DNA of 26,697 nt from a virus. Location: positions 1 to 26,697 of IMG/VR virus record IMGVR_UViG_3300025769_000693; one strand, written 5' to 3'. Shown piece after piece: positions 6,395-11,497 of this stretch; the stretch's first letter is position 1; each line of letters starts with the position of its first letter. The notes beneath the pieces are model-generated. The model was not told the origin of the DNA. It saw nothing but the letters and a program-made list of their open reading frames with translations, and searched no databases. The position numbers and the translations under genes are program-made.

Positions 6395-7046
6395 AGAAGA
6401 CCCTGATGGTATTGCTTGGAAAAGATATCCGAAGTATCACGATTGGTTCAACAAACTTTGGTTAGCAGAACGTTTAGGATATGATTGCGGACCCGGTGGT
6501 ATAGCACCAAGCAAATCTGGTGTGTATGTCGTAAGACCGATATACAATTTATATGGCATGGGTGTTTACACAAGATTTCAATACATCAGTTCCGAACAAA
6601 ATAATACTGTAGAACCCGGATTTTTTTGGTGCGAAAGGTTTACAGGCGATCATATATCTGTTACAATGTCTTTTATACACGGAACAAAACCATCTTGGAA
6701 GATACACAATGTCTGGCAGGGATTTCATGATGATTTGGAAAGATCGTCCAAGTTTTCAAAATGGGTAAGATTATCTCATGATAAATGCCCTGAGATACCA
6801 AATATTCTAAAAGAACTTTCGGCGATTGAAAAGATAAATGTGGAATTCATAGACGGCAATCTGATTGAAGTTCATTTGCGGCCTTCATTTGAGCCAGATT
6901 TTGATGAAATCATTCCCGTATGGACCTCAGATTATTATGAAAAGAAAATAAAATACAAAGACACACACACTTACATAGAAGATTTTGATGACGCAGGGGG
7001 GCATATGCAAGTAGCCAGAATGGGATTTTATGCTAATGACAGATGA
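6369..7046 (+). CDS. Possible ATP-grasp-like protein
   Basis: This is a 225-residue cytoplasmic protein. The order GVYVVRPIYNLYGMGVYTRF, GFFWCERFTGDHISVTMSF, then INVEFIDGNLIEVHLRPSFE and IIPVW recalls ATP-grasp enzymes. In that fold a glycine-rich KP/RP...GMG loop is followed by a hydrophobic E-x-x-x hinge and a late acidic E-V/N metal site. ATP-grasp enzymes form amide bonds using ATP (for example RimK and glutathione synthetase). At 225 residues it would be a minimal version. AAAAGG at 6355-6360 supports the start. It overlaps the small gene 6215-6394 and, at its end, the 41-codon gene 7036-7161. The fold assignment is a by-eye inference. Confidence 0.6.
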   Translation: MTGPKNKIKEDPDGIAWKRYPKYHDWFNKLWLAERLGYDCGPGGIAPSKSGVYVVRPIYNLYGMGVYTRFQYISSEQNNTVEPGFFWCERFTGDHISVTMSFIHGTKPSWKIHNVWQGFHDDLERSSKFSKWVRLSHDKCPEIPNILKELSAIEKINVEFIDGNLIEVHLRPSFEPDFDEIIPVWTSDYYEKKIKYKDTHTYIEDFDDAGGHMQVARMGFYANDR

Positions 7047-7161
7047 TGATGTAAGAGATTTTGTGAAATTTTTTGGTACTAAAAACTTGCCTAATATAGA
7101 TCAAGAACCAAAGCGATTTGAATTTTACTTGAAAATGTGGAGATTTTTAAATGGAAAATAA
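7036..7161 (+). CDS. Small coupled gene, 41 aa
   Basis: ATG at 7036 lies 11 bases inside the end of the ATP-grasp-like gene, and the stop at 7159-7161 overlaps the start of the 7151 gene. The 41-residue product begins with four acidic residues in its first six and continues VRDFVKFFGTK, ending with an aromatic, basic helix. It fills the whole gap between two genes in the correct strand with phage-like codons. That makes it a good candidate for a translationally coupled micro-gene. Function is unknown. Confidence 0.5.
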   Translation: MTDDDVRDFVKFFGTKNLPNIDQEPKRFEFYLKMWRFLNGK

Positions 7162-7537
7162 ACAGTACGTAGTAATCACAACGGTCACAATGCACAAGCA
7201 CAAATATGTAATTCCTGTTGATGATTTACAAAAAGAGAATCCAGATGTTCCTGTAAACCCTATTGAATGGGCGAATGATTGTGTAACAAGTGAAGATGTG
7301 AGTGAACTGTCGCAAGATTATCTTGGCGAAAATATTATTGATACGGAGATTGTGGATGGGGAAGAAAAGATTCTTGAAATCTTTGACAGAGAAAACGAAT
7401 ATCTTAAAGACTGGTCAAGAGAACAAAAACTCGAAATGGTACACAACTGGAAATTCGAAGACAAATGGGCAAAACTTGAAAATCCAGGAGAGATACCACG
7501 AGTATATTTTGAGGAAAATCCGGGAAGAGAAACGTGA
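7151..7537 (+). CDS. Hypothetical acidic protein, 128 aa
   Basis: I do not recognise a family with certainty. The protein is acidic. It has an N-terminal beta-type segment (YVVITTVTMHKHKYVIPVDD), then EWANDCVTSEDVSELSQDYL, then a Trp- and Glu-rich helix (DWSREQKLEMVHNWKFEDKW). No signal peptide or membrane helix is present. It overlaps neighbouring genes by 11 and 4 bases and is therefore part of a coupled string running from 5661 to 7734. A small regulatory or host-interaction protein is plausible, but nothing in the sequence proves it. Confidence 0.68.
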   Translation: MENKQYVVITTVTMHKHKYVIPVDDLQKENPDVPVNPIEWANDCVTSEDVSELSQDYLGENIIDTEIVDGEEKILEIFDRENEYLKDWSREQKLEMVHNWKFEDKWAKLENPGEIPRVYFEENPGRET

Positions 7538-7734
7538 AGTGGGTTCTCGTTTATATCCTAGTCACTGATGTAGGTAACGCATATGCCGTGAACGCATATA
7601 CACCGAAATATTCTTTTGATAAGATGGAAGATTGCTTTGTAGCAAGAGAGAAATTGGCTCTGAGAGTCGGAGGAACTCAAGAAGGTTATTTTCCTTCTGG
7701 ATCTCAAGCAATCTGTGTTGGACTAGAAAGATAA
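7534..7734 (+). CDS. Small protein with hydrophobic N-terminus (GTG start)
   Basis: GTG at 7534 overlaps the preceding stop (GTGA). The 66-residue product starts MKWVLVYILVTDVGNAYA, which may be a signal peptide or membrane anchor. It continues YSFDKMEDCFVAREK and ends with a second Cys (AICVGLER). The plan matches the 74-residue product of 5395-5619, so the two may be related. It is the last gene before the tRNA region, and an early-type promoter starts 20 bases after its stop. Function is unknown. Confidence 0.6.
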   Translation: MKWVLVYILVTDVGNAYAVNAYTPKYSFDKMEDCFVAREKLALRVGGTQEGYFPSGSQAICVGLER

Positions 7735-7753
7735 AAAAAATGCATTTTGCCTC

Positions 7754-7782
7754 TTGACATTGCAGTATAAATACACTATATT
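7754..7782 (+). promoter_or_regulatory. Early-type promoter of the tRNA region with embedded late box
   Basis: TTGACA (7754-7759), 17 bases, TATATT (7777-7782), followed by the leader GTATGTAAGAGAGAAAG shared with four other promoters here. The spacer itself contains an exact TATAAATA (7766-7773), the T4-type late box. The tRNA cluster could therefore be read both early and late. Confidence 0.85.
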
Positions 7783-7789
7783 AAGTATG

Positions 7790-7932
7790 TAAGAGAGAAA
7801 GAAAAGTCTCTTCCATTTCGAACAAGGGTTTGTAGTAGAGTGTGTCAAACCTGAAACCCTGCGACTTAGGTCAATACCCATTTAGATCGTCAGTTAGGGC
7901 ACACAATTTATTTTAGCGAGTTAAAAAATTAT
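7790..7932 (+). other. Structured untranslated leader before the tRNA cluster
   Basis: About 140 bases separate the promoter from the first tRNA and contain no convincing frame. GGTTTG (7829-7834) can pair with CAAACC just downstream, while the overlapping GGGTTT can instead pair with AAACCC a few bases later, giving two exclusive hairpins. A GTGTG / CACAC pair encloses a larger domain. It could be an RNA processing leader, a small RNA, or a decayed tRNA. Confidence 0.35.
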
Positions 7933-8007
7933 GGCCGTGGGTTCCTATGGTGGGAAGCTTGACTGTCTATCAAGTCGCAGCGGGTTCAATTCCCGTCACG
8001 GTCGCCA
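7933..8007 (+). tRNA. tRNA-Asp (GUC)
   Basis: Acceptor stem GGCCGTG / CACGGTC, anticodon stem CTTGA / TCAAG with loop CTGTCTA giving anticodon GTC, T-loop TTCAATT, discriminator G and encoded CCA. Length is 75 bases with all four arms. Position 37 is T, which is unusual. It is the first tRNA of the cluster. Confidence 0.92.
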
Positions 8008-8076
8008 ATAGACGGATACGAGAATTACGAGTTCTCTCCGGTCCTGGTCAAGACGATAAACTGACCTCCTAATTTC

Positions 8077-8152
8077 GCGGGTATGCTGACGGGTTCAGTC
8101 CTCGGCCTTCCAAGCCGTAGTGTGTAGGGTTCGATTCCCTCTATCCGCTCCA
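8077..8152 (+). tRNA. tRNA-Gly (UCC)
   Basis: Acceptor GCGGGTA / TATCCGC with one G-U, anticodon loop CTTCCAA giving TCC, T-loop TTCGATT, encoded CCA; 76 bases. The 69-base spacer before it (8008-8076) holds a GAGAA-7 nt-TTCTC hairpin that looks like an orphan anticodon arm, but no complete tRNA can be folded there. Confidence 0.88.
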
Positions 8153-8159
8153 GAAAAAA

Positions 8160-8236
<77 letters not shown>

Positions 8237-8243
8237 ACAAAAT

Positions 8244-8320
8244 GCTTCCGTAGCATAACTGGATAATGCAGCCGACTTCTAATCGGCAGAGTCTGGGTTC
8301 GAGTCCTAGCGGGAGCGCCA
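8244..8320 (+). tRNA. tRNA-Arg (UCU)
   Basis: Regular 77-base tRNA. Acceptor GCTTCCG / CGGGAGC with one G-U, anticodon stem GCCGA / TCGGC with loop CTTCTAA giving TCT, T-loop TTCGAGT, discriminator G, encoded CCA. It reads AGA/AGG, codons that are rare in GC-rich hosts but common in these phage genes. Confidence 0.94.
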
Positions 8321-8331
8321 AATTTAAATGT

Positions 8332-8409
8332 GTGGGTGTAGTCCAACGGGTAGGAGACAACAGACTTAAAATCTGTACAGTGTGGGTTCGAATCCCACCG
8401 CCCACACCA
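8332..8409 (+). tRNA. tRNA-Leu (UAA) with a short variable loop
   Basis: Acceptor GTGGGTG / CGCCCAC, discriminator A, anticodon stem ACAGA / TCTGT with loop CTTAAAA giving TAA, T-arm GTGGG-TTCGAAT-CCCAC, encoded CCA; 78 bases. The variable region is only five bases (ACAGT), whereas bacterial leucine tRNAs normally carry a long variable arm and are about 85 bases. The anticodon-to-T-loop segment is shared with the following tRNA, indicating duplication. Leucine identity is deduced from the anticodon only. Confidence 0.87.
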
Positions 8410-8416
8410 AACATAT

Positions 8417-8494
8417 GCCCGAGTAGCCCAATTGACAGGAGGCGGCAGATTTAGGATCTGTACAGTGTGGGTTCGAATCCCTCCTCGGGCACCA
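8417..8494 (+). tRNA. tRNA-Leu (UAG) with a short variable loop
   Basis: Acceptor GCCCGAG / CTCGGGC, discriminator A, anticodon stem GCAGA / TCTGT with loop TTTAGGA giving TAG, encoded CCA; 78 bases. Like its neighbour it has a five-base variable loop (ACAGT). It shares an identical stretch from the 3' side of the anticodon stem through the T-loop (8456-8480) with tRNA-Leu(UAA). One mismatch (T-T) is present in the T-stem. The anticodon UAG reads CUA-type leucine codons. Confidence 0.85.
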
Positions 8495-8525
8495 AAAAAA
8501 GTTCAAAAAAGTTCAAAAAAGTTCA
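8494..8525 (+). repeat. 10-bp phased A-tract repeat upstream of a promoter
   Basis: GTTCAAAAAA occurs twice in tandem (8501-8520), followed by GTTCA and preceded by seven A. The A-tracts are spaced one helical turn apart and end about 10 bases before the -35 box at 8535. This is the arrangement expected for intrinsic bending or an UP element. Confidence 0.75.
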
Positions 8526-8534
8526 TTTTTCCTC

Positions 8535-8563
8535 TTGACGAATCATTTTCAAATGACTATATT
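8535..8563 (+). promoter_or_regulatory. Early-type promoter of 8593
   Basis: TTGACG (8535-8540), 17 bases, TATATT (8558-8563), then GTGTGTAAGAGAGAGAAAGG, the leader shared with the promoters at 7754, 9936 and 13249. The leader also supplies the ribosome site. Confidence 0.87.
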
Positions 8564-8592
8564 AAGTGTGTAAGAGAGAGAAAGGAAAACGA

Positions 8593-8946
8593 ATGGCTTA
8601 CATGTCTCAAGAGAAGAAAAAGGCACTTGCTCCCAAGATCAAAGCAGTTCTGAAAGAGTACGGAATGAAAGGCACCATCGGTGTTGACAATCATTCTTCG
8701 CTTGTTGTAAATATCCAGAGCGGTCCTTTGTTCGAAGATGTTGACGGAGATAGTCTGCAAGTGAATGTCTACTGGGTCAAAGATCATTACGAAGGCAAAG
8801 AACGGAGTTTCTTGATGAAACTGGTTGCCGCGATGAATGAAGGTAACTACAACAACTCTGATATCATGACTGATTATTTCGACGTGGGTTGGTACAACGA
8901 TATCAACATCGGCAAGTGGAACAAGAAGTATCGGTTCGCTGCTTAA
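8593..8946 (+). CDS. LPD29-like small phage protein
   Basis: This 117-residue protein starts MAYMSQEKKKALAPKIKAVL and contains the blocks YGMKGTIGVDNHSSLVVNI, NEGNYNNSDIMTDYFDVGWY and NIGKWNKKY. This pattern is common in phages, plasmids and bacteria as a small stand-alone protein related, as I recall, to the LPD29 domain of polyvalent proteins. Such proteins are often discussed as protective proteins carried by mobile elements, but their biochemistry is not settled. The start is ATG 8593 behind AGAAAGGAAAACG; ATG 8566 lies at the transcription start and is rejected. It sits inside the tRNA cluster under its own early-type promoter. Confidence 0.72.
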   Translation: MAYMSQEKKKALAPKIKAVLKEYGMKGTIGVDNHSSLVVNIQSGPLFEDVDGDSLQVNVYWVKDHYEGKERSFLMKLVAAMNEGNYNNSDIMTDYFDVGWYNDINIGKWNKKYRFAA

Positions 8947-8954
8947 AGTAAAAT

Positions 8955-9036
8955 GCAAGCGATGGCTATTGGGTTGCCCATCCGCTCATAACGGATTCCG
9001 AAAGGGGAGCAGGTTCGATTCCTGCCGCTTGCACCA
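8955..9036 (+). tRNA. tRNA with CAU anticodon and an extended variable arm
   Basis: Acceptor GCAAGCG / CGCTTGC, discriminator A, anticodon stem ATCCG / CGGAT with loop CTCATAA giving CAT, T-arm GCAGG-TTCGATT-CCTGC, encoded CCA; 82 bases. The variable region is 12 bases (TCCGAAAGGGGA) and can form a small hairpin. That makes the body class II-like, which neither methionine nor isoleucine tRNAs normally have. It could be elongator Met, Ile2 (if C34 becomes lysidine), or a leucine-type body with a changed anticodon. Confidence 0.83.
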
Positions 9037-9043
9037 AATTAAT

Positions 9044-9135
9044 GGAAGTGAGACTCGGTAGTCAGGAGACACTTATAAAGTCTTTAGCCCCAGATTAGGG
9101 TTCTTGAGAGGGTTCAACTCCCTCCACTTCTACCA
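9044..9135 (+). tRNA. Class II-like tRNA, apparent UAU anticodon (identity uncertain)
   Basis: Acceptor GGAAGTG / CACTTCT, discriminator A, T-arm GAGGG-TTCAACT-CCCTC and encoded CCA are clear; 92 bases. A long variable arm of about 24 bases includes stem AGCCC / GGGTT. The anticodon stem AGACA / AGTCT has an A-A mismatch at its last pair, and the loop CTTATAA gives anticodon TAT. The D-arm is weak. A class II tRNA with an Ile-type anticodon would be unusual, so this may be decaying or may have an odd fold. Confidence 0.65.
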
Positions 9136-9138
9136 AAA

Positions 9139-9168
9139 TAGTAGGTTAGATTCCTGCCGCTTGCGCCA
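9139..9168 (+). pseudogene. 3' tRNA remnant duplicated from the CAU tRNA
   Basis: The 29 bases ending in CCA at 9168 match the T-arm and acceptor 3' end of the CAU tRNA (9008-9036) at 26 positions. No D-arm or anticodon arm precedes it. It is a partial tRNA duplication, three bases after the preceding tRNA's CCA. Confidence 0.7.
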
Positions 9169-9217
9169 AACAAACAGAACAAGAAGCACTGAAAATTGCA
9201 CGGATTCGTAACTACAA

Positions 9218-9263
9218 CTCCCAGGCACGAAAGTAGTGAGTTCGACTCTCACCTGGGTCTCCA
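9218..9263 (+). pseudogene. tRNA-like minihelix or 3' tRNA remnant
   Basis: A good T-arm, GTGAG-TTCGACT-CTCAC (9236-9252), is followed by CTGGGTCT and CCA (9261-9263). The only partner for the acceptor strand is CCCAG at 9220-9224, so acceptor stem and T-arm are joined by just 11 bases with no D or anticodon arms. Either an internal deletion of a tRNA or a genuine tRNA-like hairpin. Confidence 0.5.
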
Positions 9264-9268
9264 ATATT

Positions 9269-9342
9269 GCTTCTATAGTTAAATGGTATAACATCGGCTT
9301 TGTAACCCGAAGTTTTCAGTTCGATTCTGAATGGAAGCACCA
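9269..9342 (+). tRNA. tRNA-Thr (UGU)
   Basis: Acceptor GCTTCTA / TGGAAGC, discriminator A, anticodon loop TTTGTAA giving TGT (last stem pair C-C mismatch), T-arm with TTCGATT, encoded CCA; 74 bases. It ends the tRNA cluster. Confidence 0.87.
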
Positions 9343-9349
9343 AAAAAAC

Positions 9350-9378
9350 TTGACTCAGTAGCGAATCGGTGATATAAT
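9350..9378 (+). promoter_or_regulatory. Sigma70-type promoter of 9407
   Basis: TTGACT (9350-9355), 17 bases, TATAAT (9373-9378). Transcription would start near 9384, after the first in-frame ATG at 9383. The -35 region CTTGACTCAGTAGCGAAT recurs almost unchanged at 9911 without a -10 box. Confidence 0.8.
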
Positions 9379-9406
9379 ATATATGAAAGCAACGAGAGAG
9401 AATGTT

Positions 9407-9907
9407 ATGAACACCGTCGTCGTATATATGAATGATTACAATGAAGTTTACGTGCGCCATAACGCTACTGTTTCTTCGTTGACTGTTGAAGCTACTAAGC
9501 ATAATGCTGAAACTTCATCTCATTTCGTTTACAAGAATGCTGTGCTGTCTGCTTATATCAAGAGCAAGAATGTACGCATCGTTGAAACGATTGATGCTAA
9601 AGATTATGACGATGCTGAAAACATTAAGCATCGCAAGATTGATGAATACGCAGAAGATTATAAGATTGTTAATCAGCGTGATACTGCTGAGACTTCATCG
9701 TTCTATCGTGAACTGATTGCTGTTGACAAACAAAACGCAAAGAAGAATCCTCGTATTGATGATCGTCTTGCTGACAAAGTGTTCGCTGAGATTAACAAGA
9801 AGTACAATATGAAAAGTCTTGTAGAAAAGTTCTCGTATGAAATTGTTCTTCAAGCACGTAAAACACTGACTGTCACTGAATTTGAACTTCGTTTTTTCAA
9901 AACATAA
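9407..9907 (+). CDS. Hypothetical protein, 166 aa
   Basis: I do not recognise this protein. It is charged, predicted soluble and mostly helical in its second half (DDRLADKVFAEINKKYNMKS). It contains no Cys in the visible sequence, no signal peptide and no membrane helix. The residue pair ETSS recurs (AETSSHF and AETSSFY, about 65 residues apart), hinting at an internal duplication of a short loop. The start at 9407 is preferred over 9383 because the promoter's transcription start lies near 9384 and GAGAGAGA precedes 9407. It is a single-gene early unit directly behind the tRNA cluster. Codons favour T-ending forms such as GCT and CGT. Confidence 0.7.
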   Translation: MNTVVVYMNDYNEVYVRHNATVSSLTVEATKHNAETSSHFVYKNAVLSAYIKSKNVRIVETIDAKDYDDAENIKHRKIDEYAEDYKIVNQRDTAETSSFYRELIAVDKQNAKKNPRIDDRLADKVFAEINKKYNMKSLVEKFSYEIVLQARKTLTVTEFELRFFKT

Positions 9908-9935
9908 AAACTTGACTCAATAGCGAATTTTGCTC

Positions 9936-9964
9936 TTGACATTCGGTTCAAGAATGCTTATATT
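9936..9964 (+). promoter_or_regulatory. Early-type promoter of 9994-10487
   Basis: TTGACA (9936-9941), 17 bases, TATATT (9959-9964), then AATGTAAGAGAGAGAAAGG. An orphan TTGACTCAATAGCGAAT 24 bases upstream repeats the -35 region of the 9350 promoter, suggesting promoter duplication and replacement. Confidence 0.88.
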
Positions 9965-9993
9965 AATAATGTAAGAGAGAGAAAGGAAATCGA

Positions 9994-10308
9994 ATGAAAA
10001 TCAGTGTACAAGAGTTTAAAGACCTAGTTGAAAGTCTCGAAATGAATGGAGTAGATGTTCATTTTCGGGGCGAATATCACGGACGGTTCTTCTATGAGGG
10101 TATCGGGGTTGATGTTGAAAATCTCGCCGTTGCCGCTGAAATCGTTGCTGAACTGAAGTATCACGGATACGATCTGGGATCGTGGGATCATCAAGATAAC
10201 ATGGGTCTGGGATTCGTCGTTGCTTGGCGGACCAGCAAGTTCGAAGCAGAAGAAGCAGAAGAGACTAATCATTTCGGTGAAGAGTTTTCTTTCGTGAGTG
10301 ATTTGTGA
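9994..10308 (+). CDS. Hypothetical protein, 104 aa
   Basis: The start follows AGAGAAAGGAAATCG. The 104-residue product is acidic, especially its C-terminal third (KFEAEEAEETNHFGEEF). The N-terminus forms a helix (ISVQEFKDLVESLEMNG), followed by alternating strands (VDVHFRGEYHGRFFYEGIGV) and a helix (AVAAEIVAELKYHGY). Such small acidic early proteins are often host-takeover factors in T4-like phages, but no family is recognised. It overlaps the next gene by one base (TGATG), so the two are coupled and share the 9936 promoter. Confidence 0.7.
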   Translation: MKISVQEFKDLVESLEMNGVDVHFRGEYHGRFFYEGIGVDVENLAVAAEIVAELKYHGYDLGSWDHQDNMGLGFVVAWRTSKFEAEEAEETNHFGEEFSFVSDL

Positions 10309-10487
10309 TGATCGGCAAATACTATGTCGCTGTTGGTGGTTCGGAAGGTCGCGGTTTGATCTGCTATAGCGAACCACACCCATTCGTGAAAGAATGGAAT
10401 GTTCAAGAAGTTACAGAGGTTGACGAGAATATTGCGGAAGCCCTCTGTGACATGTTCAACCATCTTTTGAAAGTAAAGAACAAGTAA
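10308..10487 (+). CDS. Hypothetical protein, 59 aa
   Basis: The ATG at 10308 overlaps the upstream TGA. The product starts MIGKYYVAVGGSEGRGLICY and ends with a helix carrying EALCDMFNHLLKVKNK. It has two Cys and no export signal. It is a small, coupled early gene of unknown function. No terminator is visible before the tRNA-Ser, so the tRNA may be cut from the same transcript. Confidence 0.65.
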   Translation: MIGKYYVAVGGSEGRGLICYSEPHPFVKEWNVQEVTEVDENIAEALCDMFNHLLKVKNK

Positions 10488-10522
10488 AAGGATCGTTCGC
10501 CAACGGTGAAGAAGTTGAGTAC

Positions 10523-10614
10523 GGAGAGTGAACCGGACAGGCGCGCCGGACCGGTCTTGAAAACCGTGGGTACCTCACTGGGGTATGGGCTTCGATTGCA
10601 CCCGCTCTCCGCCA
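10523..10614 (+). tRNA. tRNA-Ser (UGA), imperfect T-stem
   Basis: Acceptor GGAGAGT / GCTCTCC, discriminator G (serine-type), anticodon loop CTTGAAA giving TGA, long variable arm with stem TACC / GGTA, T-loop TTCGATT and encoded CCA; 92 bases. The 3' side of the T-stem has six bases (GCACCC), with an extra A that must bulge, and the outer anticodon pair is mismatched. It may still fold, but it looks partly degraded. It is isolated from the main cluster and followed by a terminator. Confidence 0.85.
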
Positions 10615-10647
10615 AAAAAAAGGAACTCTTTTGGGTTCCTTTTTTTT
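10614..10647 (+). terminator. Rho-independent terminator after tRNA-Ser
   Basis: AGGAAC (10621-10626) and GTTCCT (10635-10640) form a stem extended by A-runs and T-runs on both sides. The last T of the run is the first base of the TATAAATA late box. Confidence 0.9.
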
Positions 10648-10654
10648 ATAAATA
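10647..10654 (+). promoter_or_regulatory. T4-type late promoter (TATAAATA)
   Basis: Exact TATAAATA fused to the T-run of the preceding terminator and 29 bases before the start at 10683. Late promoters of this form need only the -10-like box in T4-type phages, with a gp55-like sigma and the sliding clamp. Confidence 0.85.
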
Positions 10655-10682
10655 GTACAAACGCCACAATGGAGAATGTACT

Positions 10683-11246
10683 GTGAAAAAATTTAAAGAT
10701 TTTAGACAAGAAAATTTGCAAGAAGGGGGTCCGTTGATGCCCTTGGTTGTGAAAGCGGCGGCAAAAAAAGTATTGCCCCCTCTTCTGTCGGCAAGCTCGC
10801 GGGCAATGACACACCCAAAAGTAATAAAGAATGCTACTAGATTTTTAGGTATAAGACCAGAAACTTGGGTCGGGGCCGCTACGGGTGCCGGCGCCCTCGC
10901 AAATTATTTAAGCAAAGAGCGCAAAACCAGGCACCCATCTAGAGACAGTCTGCGCTGGGGTGATCCTACAAAGTATCCAGGCGGAACGAGTCTGAAACCT
11001 TTCGGCGGAAAGGGGGATCATAAATATTCGAGGCCTTCAAGATTTAATGTCAATAATAACTTAAATAGTCCCACACCTGGTGTTGTAAACCTACCTAATG
11101 ACGGCAATACCATGGTTGATGATGAAGCACAATACAGAACGTTTCGCGCCGCGCATGGCACCGGCGGTGGTCCGCAAGTAATTACTCCTGGAACGGATCG
11201 TGATATTAACCGTAAAGCACCTAAACGACCGCAAGCGCCGAGATAA
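10683..11246 (+). CDS. Putative internal head protein with capsid-targeting-like N-terminus
   Basis: GTG start with GGAG about ten bases upstream. The 187-residue product begins MKKFKDFRQENLQEGG. This resembles the T4 capsid-targeting peptide (MKTYQEFIAEA), with a prohead-protease-like cleavage after LQE. The rest is basic and Gly/Pro/Asn-rich, with one moderately hydrophobic helix (WVGAATGAGALANYL, about residues 62-76) and low-complexity loops (NVNNNLNSPTPGVVNLPNDG). This composition suits a flexible packaged or ejected protein. It is the only gene between an exact late promoter and the early promoter at 11258. No enzymatic motif is seen. The packaging inference rests on the N-terminal pattern shared with 15234, 16327 and 19217. 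Confidence 0.72.
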   Translation: MKKFKDFRQENLQEGGPLMPLVVKAAAKKVLPPLLSASSRAMTHPKVIKNATRFLGIRPETWVGAATGAGALANYLSKERKTRHPSRDSLRWGDPTKYPGGTSLKPFGGKGDHKYSRPSRFNVNNNLNSPTPGVVNLPNDGNTMVDDEAQYRTFRAAHGTGGGPQVITPGTDRDINRKAPKRPQAPR

Positions 11247-11257
11247 TAAATTCTGAC

Positions 11258-11286
11258 TTGACTTATATATAATACAGTGATATAAT
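11258..11286 (+). promoter_or_regulatory. Sigma70-type promoter of 11312-13191
   Basis: TTGACT (11258-11263), 17 bases, TATAAT (11281-11286). A ribosome site GGAGA follows before ATG 11312. It probably drives the run of genes up to the terminator at 13198. Confidence 0.82.
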
Positions 11287-11311
11287 AGGTAATATTATAT
11301 GGAGACTGAAA

Positions 11312-11497
11312 ATGAACAAAGAAACATACTTAGGCGATTATGATATCAACTCTATGAAAGAACTCGTTTCTTTGGATAAATGGATAAATGACTTGAACAA
11401 GGACTTAGAGGATTCTGGTTCTTCCGATAGATATTATGTCAGAACGGAAGAAATAGAAAAAACAGAACAGGTTCAAGCATATTTATGTCAGGTATAA
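11312..11497 (+). CDS. Hypothetical protein, 61 aa
   Basis: A 61-residue acidic soluble protein beginning MNKETYLGDYDINSMKELV, with a central helix (LDKWINDLNKDLEDSG) and one Cys near the end. GGAGACTGAAA precedes the start. Its 3' end overlaps the signal-peptide gene at 11485 by 13 bases. It is the first gene of an early-type operon. I do not recognise a family. Confidence 0.66.
   Translation: MNKETYLGDYDINSMKELVSLDKWINDLNKDLEDSGSSDRYYVRTEEIEKTEQVQAYLCQV

Noticed and set aside
8008-8076. A possible additional tRNA between tRNA-Asp and tRNA-Gly
   Set aside because: A GAGAA/TTCTC hairpin with a 7-base loop looks like an anticodon arm, but no acceptor stem, TTCRA T-loop or CCA can be placed around it.
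8494-8525. Possible CRISPR or array-like repeat
   Set aside because: The unit is 10 bases of mostly A, with no spacers. It is better explained as phased A-tracts before a promoter. No CRISPR array was seen in the window.
9911-9935. Promoter from TTGACT at 9912
   Set aside because: No -10 box lies at the correct distance. It is a near copy of the 9350 -35 region and is superseded by the promoter at 9936.
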